Assembly (NCBI GenBank): GCA_025454955.1
Contig: JALONL010000008.1
Coordinates: 186,001-250,000 of the forward strand
Reading direction: 5' to 3'
Source of the DNA: Bacteroidia bacterium
GTDB taxonomy: Bacteria > Bacteroidota > Bacteroidia > Palsa-965
Length of the DNA stretch: 64,000 nucleotides
The notes below the pieces were generated by a model. That model had not been told where the DNA came from and made no database searches. It saw only the letters and a list, made by a program, of their open reading frames with translations. The position numbers were made by a program, and so were the translations under genes. Below, in pieces: positions 53,899-61,862 of this stretch; position 1 is the stretch's first letter, and every line of letters starts with the position of its first letter.

Positions 53899-54366
53899 TC
53901 AATTCTCCTCGCGCACCGAAATTTTGCCGTGTTCCACTTTCACCACCACCACGTTTTTTTGCACATCAATAAACTGTCCGGTAAATGAATGCACTTCTAC
54001 AAAATGTCCGTTAATGCTTGCCTTACCAGCCGGAGCCAGCCTCGAAGCGGTGGTTCCTTTATCGCCCACGGCCACCGGTGTTTCGTCGAGCGTGTTCATG
54101 CGTCCTTTGAGTTCGGTTTGCAGCGTGAGACGTTTCCATACTCCGGTTTTAAACAGCAGCCAGAACATGAGTCCGTCGAGCACAATTGTGCCGCCCATCA
54201 CAGCCAGTCCGGTGCTGTTTCCGTAGTAATGAAAACTTGTCCACACCCCGGCCACCTGCAGCAAAAAGCCTATGATGCCGGCAATGAGTCCGGGAAGAAA
54301 AAGGAATTCGAGCACCAGCAGAAAGCCGCCAAGTACAATGAGAAAAACAATGGCTGCAATAATCAT
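53899..54366 (-). CDS. NfeD-like membrane protein
   Basis: 155 residues. Two to three membrane helices (about 2-40 combined, with LVLEFLFLPGLIAGIIGFLLQ and a second group at 53-73), then a C-terminal OB-fold domain of about 70 residues: LKGRMNTLDETPVAVGDKGTTASRLAPAGKASING, HFVEVHSFTG and VVVVKVEHGKISV. That is the short NfeD form lacking the N-terminal serine protease. NfeD proteins partner with flotillin-like or stomatin-like membrane proteins. A FloA gene is present at 59303-60292 but not adjacent. It follows the M48 peptidase gene by 19 bases on the same strand. Confidence 0.88.
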   Translation of the reverse strand: MIIAAIVFLIVLGGFLLVLEFLFLPGLIAGIIGFLLQVAGVWTSFHYYGNSTGLAVMGGTIVLDGLMFWLLFKTGVWKRLTLQTELKGRMNTLDETPVAVGDKGTTASRLAPAGKASINGHFVEVHSFTGQFIDVQKNVVVVKVEHGKISVREEN

Positions 54367-54385
54367 CGTGCGGCTTTATGAGTGT

Positions 54386-55216
54386 TTATTGTCCGGCCGG
54401 AGCTTTGGTGCTGGCTGCGCCGGTGTAGTATTTCTGTGCGGTGGGCAGAAATGCCTTGATGTCTTTGATGCGCTGTTCGCTGCTGGGGTGTGTGCTCAGA
54501 AACTGCGGCGGGCCCTGGCCGGTGGCTTTGGCCATGCGTTCCCAGAAACCGACTGCTTCTGTGGGATTGTAACCGGCCATAGCCATAAAACAGAGACCGA
54601 TTTTGTCGGCTTCGGTTTCGTGTTTGCGCGAGTATGCCAGCGCGCCAAGTGTAGCGCCTACGCCATATACCTGCTGGAAAATCTGTTGTGTTTGTTCGGG
54701 TTTCTGGCTCAGGGCCACCGAAAGCGCCATGCCGCCAAGCTGTATCGAAAGCTGCTGGCTCATACGTTCGTTGCCATGCCGGGCAAGGGCGTGAGCCACT
54801 TCGTGACCCATTACCACGGCCAAGCCGGCTTCGTCTTTGGTTACAGGCAAAATGCCGGTGTACACCATTACTTTGCCGCCGGGCATACACCAGGCATTAA
54901 TGGTTTTGGGGTCGTTTACCACGTTAAACTCCCATTTGTAACCGGCCACACGTTTCAGGTTTTTGTGTTTGGCGAGGAAGGAATTAATACTGGCCTGAAG
55001 TTTTGAACCTACTTTGCGCACTAAAATTACATTGGCATCGGAAGCCGGTGCTATGGGATTTTTGCTCACAAAACCCTGGTACTCTGTAACCGACATGCCG
55101 ATAAGTGTACTTTCGGGCAAAAGGTTAAACTGGCGGCGCTTGGTAATGGGAACGCGTGTACACGACCACGCAAAAAGCAGCGAAATAGCAAAAAAGCCGA
55201 GGGCGATACGTTTCAT
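54386..55216 (-). CDS. M48 family zinc metallopeptidase, lipoprotein
   Basis: 276 residues. Lipobox LLFAWSC gives Cys at about residue 19, so it is anchored in the periplasm. Zinc motif HEVAH in VVMGHEVAHALARHGNERMS, the third ligand in SRKHETEADKIGLCFMA, and a further FLSTHPSSEQRIKDIKAF block, all standard for M48 (HtpX/BepA-like) enzymes. It may act in envelope protein quality control. The NfeD gene follows by 19 bases, so the pair may be co-expressed. Confidence 0.95.
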   Translation of the reverse strand: MKRIALGFFAISLLFAWSCTRVPITKRRQFNLLPESTLIGMSVTEYQGFVSKNPIAPASDANVILVRKVGSKLQASINSFLAKHKNLKRVAGYKWEFNVVNDPKTINAWCMPGGKVMVYTGILPVTKDEAGLAVVMGHEVAHALARHGNERMSQQLSIQLGGMALSVALSQKPEQTQQIFQQVYGVGATLGALAYSRKHETEADKIGLCFMAMAGYNPTEAVGFWERMAKATGQGPPQFLSTHPSSEQRIKDIKAFLPTAQKYYTGAASTKAPAGQ

Positions 55217-55342
55217 AAGGAATGCTGTACTGGTGAATGTATTTCTGATCTTCGGGCGAATAATATATTAAACGCTGCGAAAAGCAGTTACATTGTATGA
55301 AAGGAAGCTACACGGGCCGAAGACTCAAGCCCGCGTACCTGA

Positions 55343-55639
55343 TTACTCAATTTTGGCCGAGAGTCCGCGTTCGAGCAGTGCCTCGCACATGGGTTTAAGT
55401 TCGCGCGAAGAGCCGCGTTTTACGCCACACTTGCCGGTAAAATGCACCAGATGCGCACATTGTTCGGCCTGAATAATATCGTGGCGGCATACTTTCACAA
55501 GCGAGTCAATAACCCAGTCGAAGGTATTTACATCGTCGTTGTACAAAATCAGGTCGTGCAATTCCTTCACTTGCTCATCGAGGAGAAGGACATCGTCCTG
55601 TTCGGTTTCGGGTGAAAAAACGGCGTTGAATGGTTTCAT
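55343..55639 (-). CDS. clpS: ATP-dependent Clp protease adaptor ClpS
   Basis: 98 residues from ATG 55639 (MKPFNAVFSPETEQDD); the frame extends upstream beyond the promoter box. HDLILYNDDVNTFDWVIDS is the substrate-binding segment with the N-D-D turn. CRHDIIQAEQCAHLVHFTGK and CGVKRGSSRELKPM complete the domain. It brings N-degron substrates to ClpA/ClpC-ClpP. The TACCTTTG box at 55644-55651 ends 4 bases before the start codon, which suggests a leaderless message. Divergent from the aminotransferase gene at 55734. Confidence 0.93.
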   Translation of the reverse strand: MKPFNAVFSPETEQDDVLLLDEQVKELHDLILYNDDVNTFDWVIDSLVKVCRHDIIQAEQCAHLVHFTGKCGVKRGSSRELKPMCEALLERGLSAKIE

Positions 55640-55643
55640 GCGC

Positions 55644-55651
55644 CAAAGGTA
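55644..55651 (-). promoter_or_regulatory. -7 promoter box of clpS, adjacent to the start codon
   Basis: TACCTTTG on the minus strand, ending 4 bases before the clpS ATG at 55639. Confidence 0.6.
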
Positions 55652-55701
55652 CGAAGTTTTGGCCGTGAAACCAGCGCCGTTAACCTTATCAAAACATGAA
55701 A

Positions 55702-55729
55702 TTGCAGCAGCCATTTCCCGTTATCTTTG
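55702..55729 (+). promoter_or_regulatory. -33/-7 promoter of the class III aminotransferase gene
   Basis: TTG at 55702-55704 and TATCTTTG at 55722-55729 with a 17-base gap, as expected for a Bacteroidota sigma-A promoter. The -7 box ends 4 bases before the ATG at 55734, mirroring the arrangement at clpS. Confidence 0.65.
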
Positions 55730-55733
55730 CGCC

Positions 55734-56933
55734 ATGTCCACCCAGCGCGAACTCTTCCTTACCCATGTGGCACAAACCAGTCCGGCCCCGCTGGCGCTCG
55801 AAATTGAGCGGGCCGAGGGCGTTTACCTTTACGACAGTTCGGGAAAACGCTATACCGACCTTATTGCCGGCATTTCGGTGAGCAATGTGGGGCACCGTCA
55901 CCCGCACGTACTGGCCGCCATACATACACAGCTCGACAAATACCTGCACCTGCTGGTATATGGCGAGTATGTGCAAACCCCGCAGGTAAAGTTGGCTCAA
56001 AAACTGGCTACGCTCCTGCCCCATCCGCTCAACTCCACTTACTTCGTAAACTCGGGAGCCGAAGCCATTGACGGTGCGCTGAAATTGGCCAAACGCCTCA
56101 CCGGCCGCAGCCAGCTTATCTCATTCCGCCACGCCTACCACGGCAGCACCCACGCCGCGCTGAGCATTATGGGCAGCGAAACATTCAAAACCGCTTACCG
56201 TCCGCTCCTGCCCGATACAATGCTGCTCGATTACAACGATTTCGGCCAGCTTGCACACATTACCACACGCACCGCCGCCGTAGTCATAGAAGCCGTACAG
56301 GGTGAAGCTGGCGCAGTAACTCCCGCGCCCGGTTTTCTCGAAGCAGTACGCGCACGCTGCACCGAAACCGGCACCCTGCTCATTTTCGACGAAATACAAA
56401 CCGGCCTGGGCCGCACCGGAAAAATGTTTGCACTGGAACACAGCGGCATTGTACCCGATATTCTTTGCTTAGCCAAAGGCCTTGGCGGCGGACTGCCCAT
56501 AGGCGTGTTCATTTCCTCGCAGCCAAACATGCAGGCATTTACCGAAAAACCTGTGCTGGGCCACATCACCACATTTGGCGGAAACGCCGTGTGCTGCGCT
56601 GCCGCATTGGCCGTAATTGAAACCATAGAAAACGAAAACCTATTGGCCGGTGTGGCCGCACGCGAAGCCATTGTGCGCGAAACGCTGGTGCATCCGCTCA
56701 TCAGGCAAATACGCGGAAAAGGTTTGCTGCTGGCTGTAGAACTCAGTGATTTTACATTTACCAAAGCCGTAATTGACGAAGCCATTTCAAACGGCGTAAT
56801 CACCGACTGGTTTTTGTTTTGCGACAATGCCCTGCGCATAGCCCCGCCGCTGAATATTGATACAGAGGAATTGCGGCGCTGCTGCGAAATTATTTTGCAG
56901 GCCATCGAAAAGTTGGGTAATGCAACCGCCTGA
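55734..56933 (+). CDS. PLP-dependent class III aminotransferase
   Basis: 399 residues from ATG 55734. GISVSNVGHRHPHVLAAI, TYFVNSGAEAIDGALKLAKR, SFRHAYHGSTHAALSIMGSE, the PLP Asp in LLIFDEIQTGLGRTGKM and Lys248 in ILCLAKGLGGGLPIG are all present. It resembles acetylornithine/4-aminobutyrate-type aminotransferases; the exact amino donor cannot be decided. It is not the OAT (rocD), which is at 28450-29685. It ends 4 bases before the convergent CoA-binding gene with no terminator space. Confidence 0.93.
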   Translation: MSTQRELFLTHVAQTSPAPLALEIERAEGVYLYDSSGKRYTDLIAGISVSNVGHRHPHVLAAIHTQLDKYLHLLVYGEYVQTPQVKLAQKLATLLPHPLNSTYFVNSGAEAIDGALKLAKRLTGRSQLISFRHAYHGSTHAALSIMGSETFKTAYRPLLPDTMLLDYNDFGQLAHITTRTAAVVIEAVQGEAGAVTPAPGFLEAVRARCTETGTLLIFDEIQTGLGRTGKMFALEHSGIVPDILCLAKGLGGGLPIGVFISSQPNMQAFTEKPVLGHITTFGGNAVCCAAALAVIETIENENLLAGVAAREAIVRETLVHPLIRQIRGKGLLLAVELSDFTFTKAVIDEAISNGVITDWFLFCDNALRIAPPLNIDTEELRRCCEIILQAIEKLGNATA

Positions 56934-56937
56934 AACC

Positions 56938-57303
56938 TCAGTATGTCCCCACCGAAAGCATAACCAGCGTACACGCCTCCACCGGCTCAATGCCCTGCGC
57001 TATTGCCCATTGGTGAATATTCTCGTTTTCCGTTCCCGGATTTAAAATTAACCGCCTGGGTTTGAGCGAAGCAATGTAATCGAGCCACGGAGGCTGATTG
57101 GCGGGGCCTACATACAACGAAACAGTATGTACGTCTTTCACCTCCGGGCGATCGGCATGGATTTTTATTCCTTCAATTTCCCCTTCGCGAAGTCCTACTG
57201 CCACCACTTCATGGTTGTGTTTGTGCAGCATACGCACGGCGCGGTGGCTGTAGCGTTCGGGATTGTCGGAAGCGCCAATGACAACGGTTTTGAGGCTGCT
57301 CAT
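56938..57303 (-). CDS. CoA-binding domain protein
   Basis: 121 residues with a Rossmann-type fold: TVVIGASDNPERYSHRAVRML, then a HEVVAVGLREGEIEG strand, VHTVSLYVGPANQP and LILNPGTENENIHQWA. Short CoA-binding proteins of this size are common and of unknown role. Its gene overlaps the upstream MFS gene by 4 bases on the same strand, so the two are translationally linked. Cytosolic. Confidence 0.9.
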   Translation of the reverse strand: MSSLKTVVIGASDNPERYSHRAVRMLHKHNHEVVAVGLREGEIEGIKIHADRPEVKDVHTVSLYVGPANQPPWLDYIASLKPRRLILNPGTENENIHQWAIAQGIEPVEACTLVMLSVGTY

Positions 57304-58571
57304 GATTCGGTGTAGTTAAGGTCTTTGCCGTAAGTTTCTTCGAGCTTCCACAAGGCGGTGAAAGCCAGTGCAAAGGTAATTACTCCGGTAATAATGGCCG
57401 CAGTTACATTGCTCCACCCGAGACTAAATGTGAGTCCGGTGCCGAAAAACTGAAACAGGAAGGTAAGCAGCACAGTGCCGCCGCGTACAAAATTGGGTGC
57501 GGTAGTGGTAACGGTAGAGCGGATATTAGTACCAAACAATTCGGAAGCCGCCGACATAAATACGGCCCAGAAACCGGTGGCAAAACCAATAACACCACAA
57601 ACAATGTAAAACATGGTTTGCGACTTTGCAGCAACGAAGAAATAAAGCATTACGCACAATACGGTAAGGAGCAGGAAAACGGTAAGTGCTTTTTTCCTGC
57701 TTCGCAATACCTGACTGAGCCATCCGCTGGCCACATCGCCAATGGTAATGCCGATGTAGGCGTATTTTATGGCTTCGCGTGGCACGGGAAGCTGGTTTTC
57801 GGGCATGCCCATGGCGCGGCCCATTTCGGGGCAGAGAGTGATGAGGATGCCCATTACATACCAAACCGGAAGTGCCACGAGTATTACATTGAAATATTTG
57901 CCAAGTTGTTTCCAGCTTCGGAAAAGCATGAGGAAGTCGCCGCGTTTTACATCTTGCGCCTTCAGTTCGGAAAACATGCCCGATTCGTACACGCCTATAC
58001 GCAACAGCAAAAGCAGCAAACCCATGCCGCCGCCAATGTAGTACGACCAGCGCCAGTTGTCGATAAACTCGCCCACATAGCCTGCCACCACGGCGCCACA
58101 GAGGCCTACGGAGGCTACGATCATGGTTCCCCAGCCGCGGTTTTCCTTGCTCATGCTTTCGCTTACCAGGGTAATTCCTGCGCCCAGTTCGCCTGCAAGT
58201 CCGAAACCGGAAACGAAACGAAGCAGGGCGTAGGTGGAAGTATCTTCTACCATTCCGTTGAGGATATTGGCTACCGAGTAGGTGATGATTGAGCCGAAGA
58301 GTACGGAAAGTCTTCCTTTTTTATCGCCGATGATTCCCCAGGCGATACCGCCTACGAGCATACCGATCATCTGGATATTGAGCAGGGAGATGCCGGTATT
58401 TTTTACGGCGGTTTTCAGGGCTTCGCCCTGAAGTGATTTGCCGAGGATATCGTTGAGGCTGTTGGTGCGCTCCATACCGAAGAGCACCAGGTCGTAGATG
58501 TCCACAAAGTAGCCTAGAGCGGCTACCAGTACGAGCATTCCTACGCGGCGGTTTTTTAGTTCGTGGAGCAT
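57300..58571 (-). CDS. MFS transporter, sugar/metabolite-proton symporter type
   Basis: 423 residues, twelve hydrophobic segments. LAGELGAGITLVSESMSKENRGWGT is the loop between helices 4 and 5 seen in the MHS/sugar-porter branch, with the earlier GDKKGRLSVLFGS (motif A) loop between helices 2 and 3 and SRKKALTVFLLL between 8 and 9. FGTNIRSTVTTTAPNFVRGG lies before helix 11. Probably a proton-coupled carboxylate or sugar carrier; the substrate cannot be told. The gene begins right beside the tandem repeat array at 58580, so its promoter region is replaced or interrupted by repeats. It overlaps the CoA-binding gene downstream. Confidence 0.9.
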   Translation of the reverse strand: MLHELKNRRVGMLVLVAALGYFVDIYDLVLFGMERTNSLNDILGKSLQGEALKTAVKNTGISLLNIQMIGMLVGGIAWGIIGDKKGRLSVLFGSIITYSVANILNGMVEDTSTYALLRFVSGFGLAGELGAGITLVSESMSKENRGWGTMIVASVGLCGAVVAGYVGEFIDNWRWSYYIGGGMGLLLLLLRIGVYESGMFSELKAQDVKRGDFLMLFRSWKQLGKYFNVILVALPVWYVMGILITLCPEMGRAMGMPENQLPVPREAIKYAYIGITIGDVASGWLSQVLRSRKKALTVFLLLTVLCVMLYFFVAAKSQTMFYIVCGVIGFATGFWAVFMSAASELFGTNIRSTVTTTAPNFVRGGTVLLTFLFQFFGTGLTFSLGWSNVTAAIITGVITFALAFTALWKLEETYGKDLNYTES

Positions 58572-58579
58572 AGTTGGGT

Positions 58580-59003
58580 GTGAGGGAGGTGGTATGGGGT
58601 GTGATGCGGGATGTTGGCTGCGGGCGAGTGGGCCAGCGGGGTGGCTTGGGTGTGATGCAGGATGTTGGCCATAGGCAGTGGGGCTGGCTGAGGGGCTGAG
58701 GCATGATGCCAGCTGGTGGCCGTAGGCAGTGGGACTGACTGGTGGGCTGGGGCGCGATGCGGGCTGGTGGCCGCAGGCAGTGGGACTGGCTGGTGGGCTG
58801 GGGCGCGATGCCAGCTGGTGGCCGCTGGCTCGTGGGCTGGGGCGCGATGCCAGCGGGTGGCCGCGGACTGTGGGACTGGCTGGTGGGCTGAGGCATGATG
58901 CCAGCTGGTGGCCGTAGGCACTGGGACTGGCTGGTGGGCTGAGGTATGATGCCAGCGGGTGGCCGCAGGCTCGTGGGCTGGCTCGTGGGCTGGCTCGTGG
59001 GCT
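58580..59003. repeat. Tandem array of a 51-base unit, about eight copies
   Basis: Unit starts are visible at 58610, 58661, 58712, 58763, 58814, 58853, 58904 and 58955. All steps are 51 bases except 58814 to 58853 (39, a 12-base deletion). Units share GGTGGCCG.AGGCAGTGGG and a GGGCTGGGGCGCGATGCC end. The left part is more diverged. Because 51 is divisible by three, all frames stay open, producing spurious long ORFs. Confidence 0.9.
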
Positions 59004-59073
59004 GGGGCGCGATGCCTCGCGCCCTTACGGGAATCTGTGGGGATTCCCGTTGGGGTGCGACGCATCACACCCC
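59004..59073. repeat. Large palindromic (REP-like) element, copy 2
   Basis: Left arm begins GGGGCGCGATGCCTCGCGCC and the right side reads TTCCCGTTGGGGTGCG followed by ACGCATCACACCCC. Pairing is less perfect than in copy 1 (several G.T and A.C positions), but the inner GGGAATC...GATTCCC pair is kept. It directly abuts the 51-base array. The following CCCCGCAC-ATGCGTG-GTGCGGGG adds a separate small hairpin. Confidence 0.8.
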
Positions 59074-59302
59074 GCACATGCGTGGTGCGGGGTGCGATGG
59101 TCTTATGCCTGGTGAGTGGTGAGATAGTCATTTGCGAGACGCGGTGAGCGCCAGTCTCATGCGTGGGCGTGAAGCCGGGGGTGCGGGCAGGTGATCGTGG
59201 GCTGGTGGGCTGGCTGGTGGGCTTGGGCGCGATGCCTCGCGCGCTTACGGGAATCTATGGGGATTCCCGTTGGGGTGCGAGGCATCGCACCCGGTACCAT
59301 GC
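59074..59302. repeat. Spacer with copy 3 of the palindromic element at 59225-59292
   Basis: No gene. The palindrome at 59225-59292 reads GGGCGCGATGCCTCGCGC..GGGAATC...GATTCCC..GGGGTGCGAGGCATCGCACCC, again with its left end preceded by GTGGGCTGG units (about 59,195-59,224). Gene-free sequence from 58572 to 59302 is almost entirely repeats. Confidence 0.8.
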
Positions 59303-60292
59303 CTACTTTGCAGGCGGATTAGGATTGTTTTTATTAGGATTGGCTATACTCTGACGCATATCCGTATCGGCCTGTACGTTCTGGAGTTTGTAGTAGTCCA
59401 TTACGCCGAGGTTTCCGCTGCGGAAAGCATCGGCTATGGCCATTGGAATCTGAGCTTCGGCTTCGATTACTTTGGCGCGGGCTTCCTGGGCTTTGGCTTT
59501 GTTTTCCTGTTCGAGGGCTACGGCGAGGCTTCGGCGTTCTTCGGCTTTGGCCTGGGCTATGTTTTTATCGGCGTTGGCCTGGGCCATTTGAAGTTCGGCA
59601 CCGATGTTTTTGCCTACGTCCACGTCGGCAATGTCGATGGAAAGAATTTCGAACGCGGTGCCCGAATCGAGTCCTTTGGAAAGCACGAGTTTGGAAATGG
59701 AGTCGGGATTTTCGAGTACAAGTTTATGGCTCGCGGCCGAGCCGATGGAAGTAACAATGCCTTCGCCCACGCGGGCCAGAATGGTTTCTTCGCCGGCGCC
59801 GCCCACAAGCTGGCGGATGTTGGCACGAACGGTTACCCGTGCTTTAGCCACCAGCTGAATGCCGTCTTTGGCCACTGCAGCCACCGGAGGTACATCTATC
59901 ACTTTCGGGTTTACCGACATTTGCACGGCCAGAAATACATCGCGGCCGGCAAGATCAATGGCGGTAGCCGATTTGAAGTCGAGCGGAATATTGGCCTTAT
60001 CGGCGGAGATGAGCGCATTTACCACCGACTGCACATGACCGCCCGCCAGAAAGTGCGCTTCGAGCTCGTCGCGTGTAAGTTTCAGTCCGGCTTTATGCGT
60101 ATTAATCATCGCGTTTACAATCATGCTGGGCGGCACTTTGCGTATGCGCATGGCGATAAGCTGAATGATGGGAACCCTTACGCCCGAAAGCAGTGCCGAA
60201 AACCAGAGCCCTAGCGGTACCAGGTAGAAGAAAAAAATGAGCAGGATAAAGGCCGCAGCCGCGCCTATGAGGTATAAGGTGTTTTGGTTCAT
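59303..60292 (-). CDS. floA: Flotillin-like membrane scaffold protein FloA
   Basis: 329 residues, the usual size for the UPF0365/FloA family. N-terminal membrane anchor about 6-30 ([21 protein letters not shown]) and hairpin, then the SPFH-related region ([51 protein letters not shown]) and a long coiled coil rich in EA/AK ([25 protein letters not shown]). FloA organises membrane microdomains and usually pairs with NfeD, here encoded 5 kb away on the same strand. The C-terminus is Asn/Pro-rich ([12 protein letters not shown]). Confidence 0.95.
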   Translation of the reverse strand: MNQNTLYLIGAAAAFILLIFFFYLVPLGLWFSALLSGVRVPIIQLIAMRIRKVPPSMIVNAMINTHKAGLKLTRDELEAHFLAGGHVQSVVNALISADKANIPLDFKSATAIDLAGRDVFLAVQMSVNPKVIDVPPVAAVAKDGIQLVAKARVTVRANIRQLVGGAGEETILARVGEGIVTSIGSAASHKLVLENPDSISKLVLSKGLDSGTAFEILSIDIADVDVGKNIGAELQMAQANADKNIAQAKAEERRSLAVALEQENKAKAQEARAKVIEAEAQIPMAIADAFRSGNLGVMDYYKLQNVQADTDMRQSIANPNKNNPNPPAK

Positions 60293-60337
60293 GTGTGTGT
60301 AGTAATGATGGATGCTGTTTCGAAGGTAGGGAAATTT

Positions 60338-60366
60338 TTGAAGGTGCTTCTTCTCCCCTATCTTTG
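60338..60366 (+). promoter_or_regulatory. -33/-7 promoter of the YdeI-like gene
   Basis: TTG at 60338-60340 and TATCTTTG at 60359-60366, an 18-base gap. The leader to the ATG at 60410 would be about 38 bases. Confidence 0.65.
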
Positions 60367-60409
60367 AATTAAGAGACTCTTCATTTATACCATATACTAA
60401 GCTTATTTT

Positions 60410-61039
60410 ATGAACACCAGCATAGAAGATTATTTCACCGACGGCTGCGGCCGCTGCCCGCTGGGCGGAACGCCCGGGTGCAAGGTGCGTACATGGTCGG
60501 GCGAACTGCGCGCCCTGAGAAACATTGTGCTTTCGTGCGGACTTACCGAAGAAGTGAAATGGGGCGTACCCTGTTACACCTTCCAGAAAAATAACATTCT
60601 GATTATTGGTGCATTTAAAGAAAACTGCACCCTGAGTTTTTTCAAAGGTGCTTTACTGAGCGATACCGAAAACATCCTGCAAAAACCCGGCGAAGAATCG
60701 CAGGCAGGAAGGGTGATACGTTTTACCAGCGTGAAACAGATTACCACCCTCGAAACCGTGCTGAGGGCCTATATTTTCGAAGCCGTTGAAGTGGAAAAGG
60801 CCGGACTGAAAGTAAAATACAAGAGTACATCGGAGTATGCGGTGCCCGAAGAATTTCAGCGCCGCTTAGATGCTGATAAGGCACTGAAAAAAGCTTTTGA
60901 GGCATTAACTCCCGGCCGCCAGCGTGGTTTTCTGCTGCATTTTTCGCAGGCCAAACAGGTGAAAACCCGCGAAGCACGTATTGATAAATGTATTCCGATG
61001 ATTATGCGCGGAATTGGCATGGGCGACAATTACCGCTGA
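60410..61039 (+). CDS. YdeI/OmdA-type protein with DUF1801 domain
   Basis: 209 residues. DUF1801 core in about 20-125: [69 protein letters not shown]-terminal OmdA-like helical part: [39 protein letters not shown], then [17 protein letters not shown]. Such proteins are common in soil and water bacteria with no settled function; an N-terminal Cys-rich tail ([12 protein letters not shown]) is unusual and could bind metal. Convergent with the MarR gene, 5 bases apart. Confidence 0.9.
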   Translation: MNTSIEDYFTDGCGRCPLGGTPGCKVRTWSGELRALRNIVLSCGLTEEVKWGVPCYTFQKNNILIIGAFKENCTLSFFKGALLSDTENILQKPGEESQAGRVIRFTSVKQITTLETVLRAYIFEAVEVEKAGLKVKYKSTSEYAVPEEFQRRLDADKALKKAFEALTPGRQRGFLLHFSQAKQVKTREARIDKCIPMIMRGIGMGDNYR

Positions 61040-61044
61040 GTTAG

Positions 61045-61728
61045 CTAAACGACCGTAGTGCGCAGCGCATTCAACTCTTCGAGCGACTTATCGCGGTGAT
61101 GCAGATACACCTCGCGGTGAAAGCCGTCGAGTTTGCCGAGCAGGTGTACAAGCTGGTATTTCTCTTCTTCAGTCAGTTTGCCGGTAACCAAACCCGATAC
61201 TTCTTTCATTCTTCCGGCCACGGCAAACATTACCTCGCGGCCTGTGGCAGTGTGTCTTACAAGGGTGCTGCGGCGGTCGGCGGTGTCGCTGAGTTCTTCG
61301 AGCAGACCCAGACGTACCATGCGGCGTATGATTTCGAGGCCCGACGTTTTTTCGTGGGCGTTGCGGTGAATGAGTTCGGTTTTCGACATGCCGGGGCTGC
61401 CGGTGAGTGCGGCCAGGTAGGTAAACTCGTCGAGCGATTGCAGCGGCGTTCCGGCCAATGCTTTTTTGCTGTACAGCTTGGCATAACGCTGCATAAAGCC
61501 TACCAGCGCAGTAAGCTGGTTATCGAGTTGCAGGAAATCATCCCACATGGCTTTCTCCGGCCCTGCCCCATCGGGCTTTTGAGGCGTTACATGACGCAGG
61601 CGGTTCTGATTGACTAACCAGCCTGTAAAACCGGCCAGGTCTTCCGCTTCCGGCGCCGACTGCTGGTACAGATCGAGCTCATGCAGCAACTCTTCGAGCA
61701 AACGATAGCGGTGAGAAAGCGTGTTCAT
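61045..61728 (-). CDS. MarR-family transcriptional regulator, long form
   Basis: 227 residues from ATG 61728 (MNTLSHRYRLL); an in-frame ATG at 61749 adds seven residues. The winged helix occupies about 110-185: TYLAALTGSPGMSKTELIH, then the recognition helix SGLEIIRRMVRLGLLEELSDTADRRSTLVRHTATGRE with the D-R-R-S/T wing. An extra N-terminal helical part of about 90 residues makes it longer than usual for MarR (about 150). Divergent from the TonB-dependent receptor gene, with 134 bases between containing a nested palindrome, so it probably controls itself and that receptor. Confidence 0.92.
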   Translation of the reverse strand: MNTLSHRYRLLEELLHELDLYQQSAPEAEDLAGFTGWLVNQNRLRHVTPQKPDGAGPEKAMWDDFLQLDNQLTALVGFMQRYAKLYSKKALAGTPLQSLDEFTYLAALTGSPGMSKTELIHRNAHEKTSGLEIIRRMVRLGLLEELSDTADRRSTLVRHTATGREVMFAVAGRMKEVSGLVTGKLTEEEKYQLVHLLGKLDGFHREVYLHHRDKSLEELNALRTTVV

Positions 61729-61751
61729 GGTTTTTCGGATTACATACAATG

Positions 61752-61835
61752 AACATCGTGAAGATTAAAAAGTTCAAAAACCTGCTAAAAAAATATTTTT
61801 AGCACAAAACCGAACAATCTTCGCGCCACGATGTT
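61752..61835. promoter_or_regulatory. Nested palindrome in the MarR/TonB-receptor divergent region, candidate operator
   Basis: The inner dyad TGCTAAAAA-AATA-TTTTTAGCA (61783-61804) is perfect. It is flanked symmetrically by AACATCGTG (61752-61760) with CACGATGTT (61827-61835), and AAGATT (61761-61766) with AATCTT (61816-61821). The arrangement fits binding by a dimeric winged-helix regulator; the link to the adjacent MarR is inferred. Confidence 0.55.
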
Positions 61836-61862
61836 TTGAATACGATTAAACCAGTACAACGA

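Noticed and set aside
54272..55006. Plus-strand open frame of about 240 codons
   Set aside because: Antisense to the M48 peptidase and NfeD genes.
58580..59003. Repeat array considered as CRISPR
   Set aside because: Units are contiguous with no unique spacers and no cas genes nearby.
58556..59131. Minus-strand frame encoding a Pro/His/Ala-rich repetitive protein
   Set aside because: It is the 51-base tandem array read in frame (51 is divisible by three); all frames stay open, and there is no promoter or start signal.
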